Shown here: piece after piece, positions 61,560-64,000 of the stretch | Numbering within the stretch: the first letter of the stretch is position 1 | Layout of the letters: every line of letters starts with the position of its first letter | Source of the DNA: Diphasiastrum complanatum | Lineage: Eukaryota; Streptophyta; Lycopodiopsida; Lycopodiales; Lycopodiaceae | DNA length: 64,000 bases | Direction: 5' to 3' | Assembly (NCBI GenBank): GCA_029204225.1 | Contig: CM055097.1 | Location: forward strand, 26,815,039 to 26,879,038 | Notes under the pieces: generated by a model | Seen by the model: the letters and a program-made list of their open reading frames with translations, nothing else | Told to the model about the DNA's origin: nothing | Database searches by the model: none | Position numbers and translations under genes: made by a program

Positions 61560-64000
61560 TCCCTCGCTCTCCACCCCCCTCATTGACCGATCTCCATATC
61601 TGGATTGAGTATGCCAGCACTTTATAGACCTTACCCGTTGATACCCCAATTGTTATCTCTCCTTGTCCCTCTGAGTTTTCGTTATTCACTGCTGATATGG
61701 TTCTCATAGCCATTAAGAAGTTAAGAACTCGGAAGCGCCCATGACATTGATGACCTAGAATCTGAGCTCCTCCATGCTCCTGACACACTGCAACCAGTGC
61801 TATCCACTCTCCTTAACCAAGCAGTTATTCACAGTTTTCCCTCTTCCTGGTGTACTAATATCATCCACCCCATCCAAAAGAGCGGGGATCCCATGAAACC
61901 TGATAATTACCGCACTATCATGATCGGACATATCATTGCTAAGCTCTATGGCACCATTCTACAGTTAGTAGTGAGTACAGAGGCAGAGACTTGTAGACTT
62001 CATGCTTTGGGACAACTATCAGACAAGATGGTGGGATCAGCTGTAATCTAGGTGACATACTTATTGCTATACTGTTATATGCTGACGATGTGGCTTTAGT
62101 CTCACCGACTAGAGAGGGACTCCAAAGACGTTTGGACAGCTTACATACTTTTTGCGCCCACTTGGGATTGAATGTGAATATATTGAAGACCAAAGTGATG
62201 GTCTTCAATACTTCTAGAGCCGTCATGCAGCATCAGGATTTTCCTTGATGGTTAGGAGTCAAAATCAAGAGTCGAAATATTCGAACTACCTGCGAACCTT
62301 GTCTTAAAGGCAAGATGACTCGTACACCTTTCAGCAAAGATGTTTTTAAAGCAACCAAGGTACTGGAGATTGTACATTCGGATATCTATGGACCATTCGG
62401 GGTAATGTCTTTAAGTGATGCAAAAAATTTCATCACGTTTATTGATGACTTCAGCAAGTTCATTGTAGTATACTTTATTCGTACAAAATCAGAAGATTTC
62501 GAGAAATTCGTTGAGTATACCAATTGGGCTGAGAAGTAGACAGGCAACAAGTTGAAGCAAATTCGTACAGATTGTGAAGGTGAGTCCATTTCCAACGAGT
62601 TCAAAACTTTATTTACTAATGAGGTATTATGCATATGAAGACTGCATCATACACATCTCAGCACAATGGAATTGCAAAACGAAGAAATCGTACACTAATG
62701 GAAGCTGCCAGGTGTATGATGGCTTATGCAAAAGCACCGAAGCAGTTGTGGGCGGAAGCAGTTGCTATGTCGAACTATCTACATAATCGAATTCTGAAAT
62801 CCAGAATACCAGACAAAACTCCTCATGATCATGAATTATGGTGGAAGTCGAAGCCAAATCTGGCTCATGTTCGGACATTCGGATGTGCAATTTATATGCA
62901 CATACAAGACAAATTGAGAGAGAAACTCGATGAAAGACAGATTTAGGTTTTCTGGTAGGATTCGAGTTACATTCTTCGTACTATTGAGTGCACATACCCG
63001 AAATTGGAAGAATAAAAGTAGTTCGAGATGTCAAATTTGATGAGTCGAAGTACATAGCAGAAGGGTCATGCTTCCCTCGTCCAGCTTGAAAGATTTTGTT
63101 TTAGGAGTTATATTCATGATGCTCCCAGTAAGTGTCGTCTCTTCCACACTATGGTTACTCCTACAACTTTATATGCGGCAGAGGCTTGGTGTACATGTAT
63201 TACCTCCTCGAATTAGTCCCGTATATCTCGACTCCAGACCTCCATGTTATCTCGGATGATTAGGGTTAAGCCCTCAGTCCCACACCAGATTATTACTGCT
63301 ATTTTGTTGTTCCTCCTATTTTAGTGGATGCCCTTTTTAGGCTTATTATATATATCCAAAGAGTAATGACTCTCCCTTTTGACAGATATTCCTACCTTTT
63401 AGTCACATCCTTGAGATTACTCTATGACAGTGGAGTTCATTTCTCATGGTACTCTTAGACTGCACGCCTCTTGAACACATTTGGTATTTCAGCTTCTGAT
63501 CTCCCAACAGGCACTCATGAGTACATTAGACGTTTCATTTATCGGGCTTATATCCAGCATACTTAGCAGGGGCAGTTGAGTGTCAAGCCAGATTTCTATC
63601 GGACATTTTCTGGAGTTTGATGGAGTAGGTTTTCCTATACGTGCACACTACCTTGACTATGGACTCTCACACTGTTTGCGGTTTACTCTTGTACAGTTTC
63701 GGGTTTCTTCCCACCAGCTTGCTATTGAGACTGGTCGTTACCATGGTACTCCACATGAGGACAGATTATGTCGGATGTATTGCTTAGGAGAGATTGAGTC
63801 GAAGGAGCATTTCCTTTACAGATGTTCGGCCTATTATGAGATTCGGGGACGTTATCATTGCCTTTTCAAAGATACACCCACTTTACGCCCTCTTATCACT
63901 TATGTGGGCCCTTATGATATACGAGATGTCCTTGTTACGGAGAGCCCAAGCTTTAGTGGATAGAGATACACAGCCTCAGATTACGGACTTTTCACCAGTC
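61560..64000 (+). mobile_element. LINE of the same family as the 8-11.6 kb copy, interrupted by a copia fragment
   Basis: Reverse-transcriptase parts at 61797-62226: NIIHPIQKSGDPMKPDNYRT, then ILLYADDVALVSPTREGL near 62075 and LKTKVMVFNTSR near 62190. After the copia patch, LINE sequence resumes near 63100 with KCRLFHTMV, FRVSSHQLAIETGR near 63700 and the C...C..H..C block near 63770-63830. Relative to the 8-11.6 kb copy, the segment with the first catalytic Asp (FVDFRKAFDSV) is deleted after HALGQ, and about 50 residues between VMVFNTSR and the KCRLF segment are replaced by the copia piece. Several stops and frame changes. The 3' end lies beyond the window. Confidence 0.82.
62230..63060 (+). 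mobile_element. Ty1/copia integrase fragment inside a LINE
   Basis: Integrase pattern: a CEPCLKGK zinc-finger end, then VHSDIYGPF and TFIDDFSKF, then NGIAKRRNRTLMEAARCM and HVRTFGCAIYMHI. No LTRs, no other domains. Broken, a few breaks. Confidence 0.85.

Overview
The window looks like nuclear DNA of a land plant with a large, repeat-rich genome. Two spliced host genes closely resemble plant proteins, introns reach 13 kb, and most of the rest is LTR fossils, LINEs, hAT transposons and dinucleotide repeats. A fern or other non-model plant is a guess only; no marker fixes the species.

Host genes. On the + strand, eleven exons at 6339-31686 encode the leucine-rich-repeat part of an F-box/LRR protein of the Arabidopsis At3g58530 type. 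The F-box exon is not visible and should lie left of the window. On the - strand, nine exons at 51337-44996 encode the C-terminal half of a PYROXD2-like FAD/NAD(P) oxidoreductase (CrtI family). Its Rossmann half should lie right of the window. The two genes converge, with their 3' ends about 13.3 kb apart.

Layout. 1-5640: two BED-finger hAT transposons, tail to tail around an 80-bp (TA)n tract; the second lacks a transposase. 6339-31686: the F-box/LRR gene. Its intron after the 6339-6398 exon holds a nearly full-length LINE (about 7985-11660, -), a Ty3/gypsy solo LTR and a LINE ORF1/3'-end piece. Its intron at 17836-31113 holds a 9.2-kb Ty1/copia fossil (19573-28824, -), itself invaded by a LINE fragment, a hAT fragment, a gypsy solo LTR and a 1.7-kb LTR element. 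34187-37490: copia fossil carrying a complete 376-bp MITE. 37490-40440: AT-rich segment I could not assign. 44996-51337: oxidoreductase exons. 51490-54150: gypsy fossil. 54151-61190: hAT fossil split by a second gypsy element (55425-60355). 61560-64000: LINE with a patch of copia integrase.

The most interesting signals are a LINE family whose 3' ends share a small stem-loop followed by a (CT)n tail and whose copies abut (CT)n/(GA)n tracts, and the hAT family sitting in (TA)n microsatellites, one member of which keeps a BED plus AT-hook-like reading frame without a catalytic domain.
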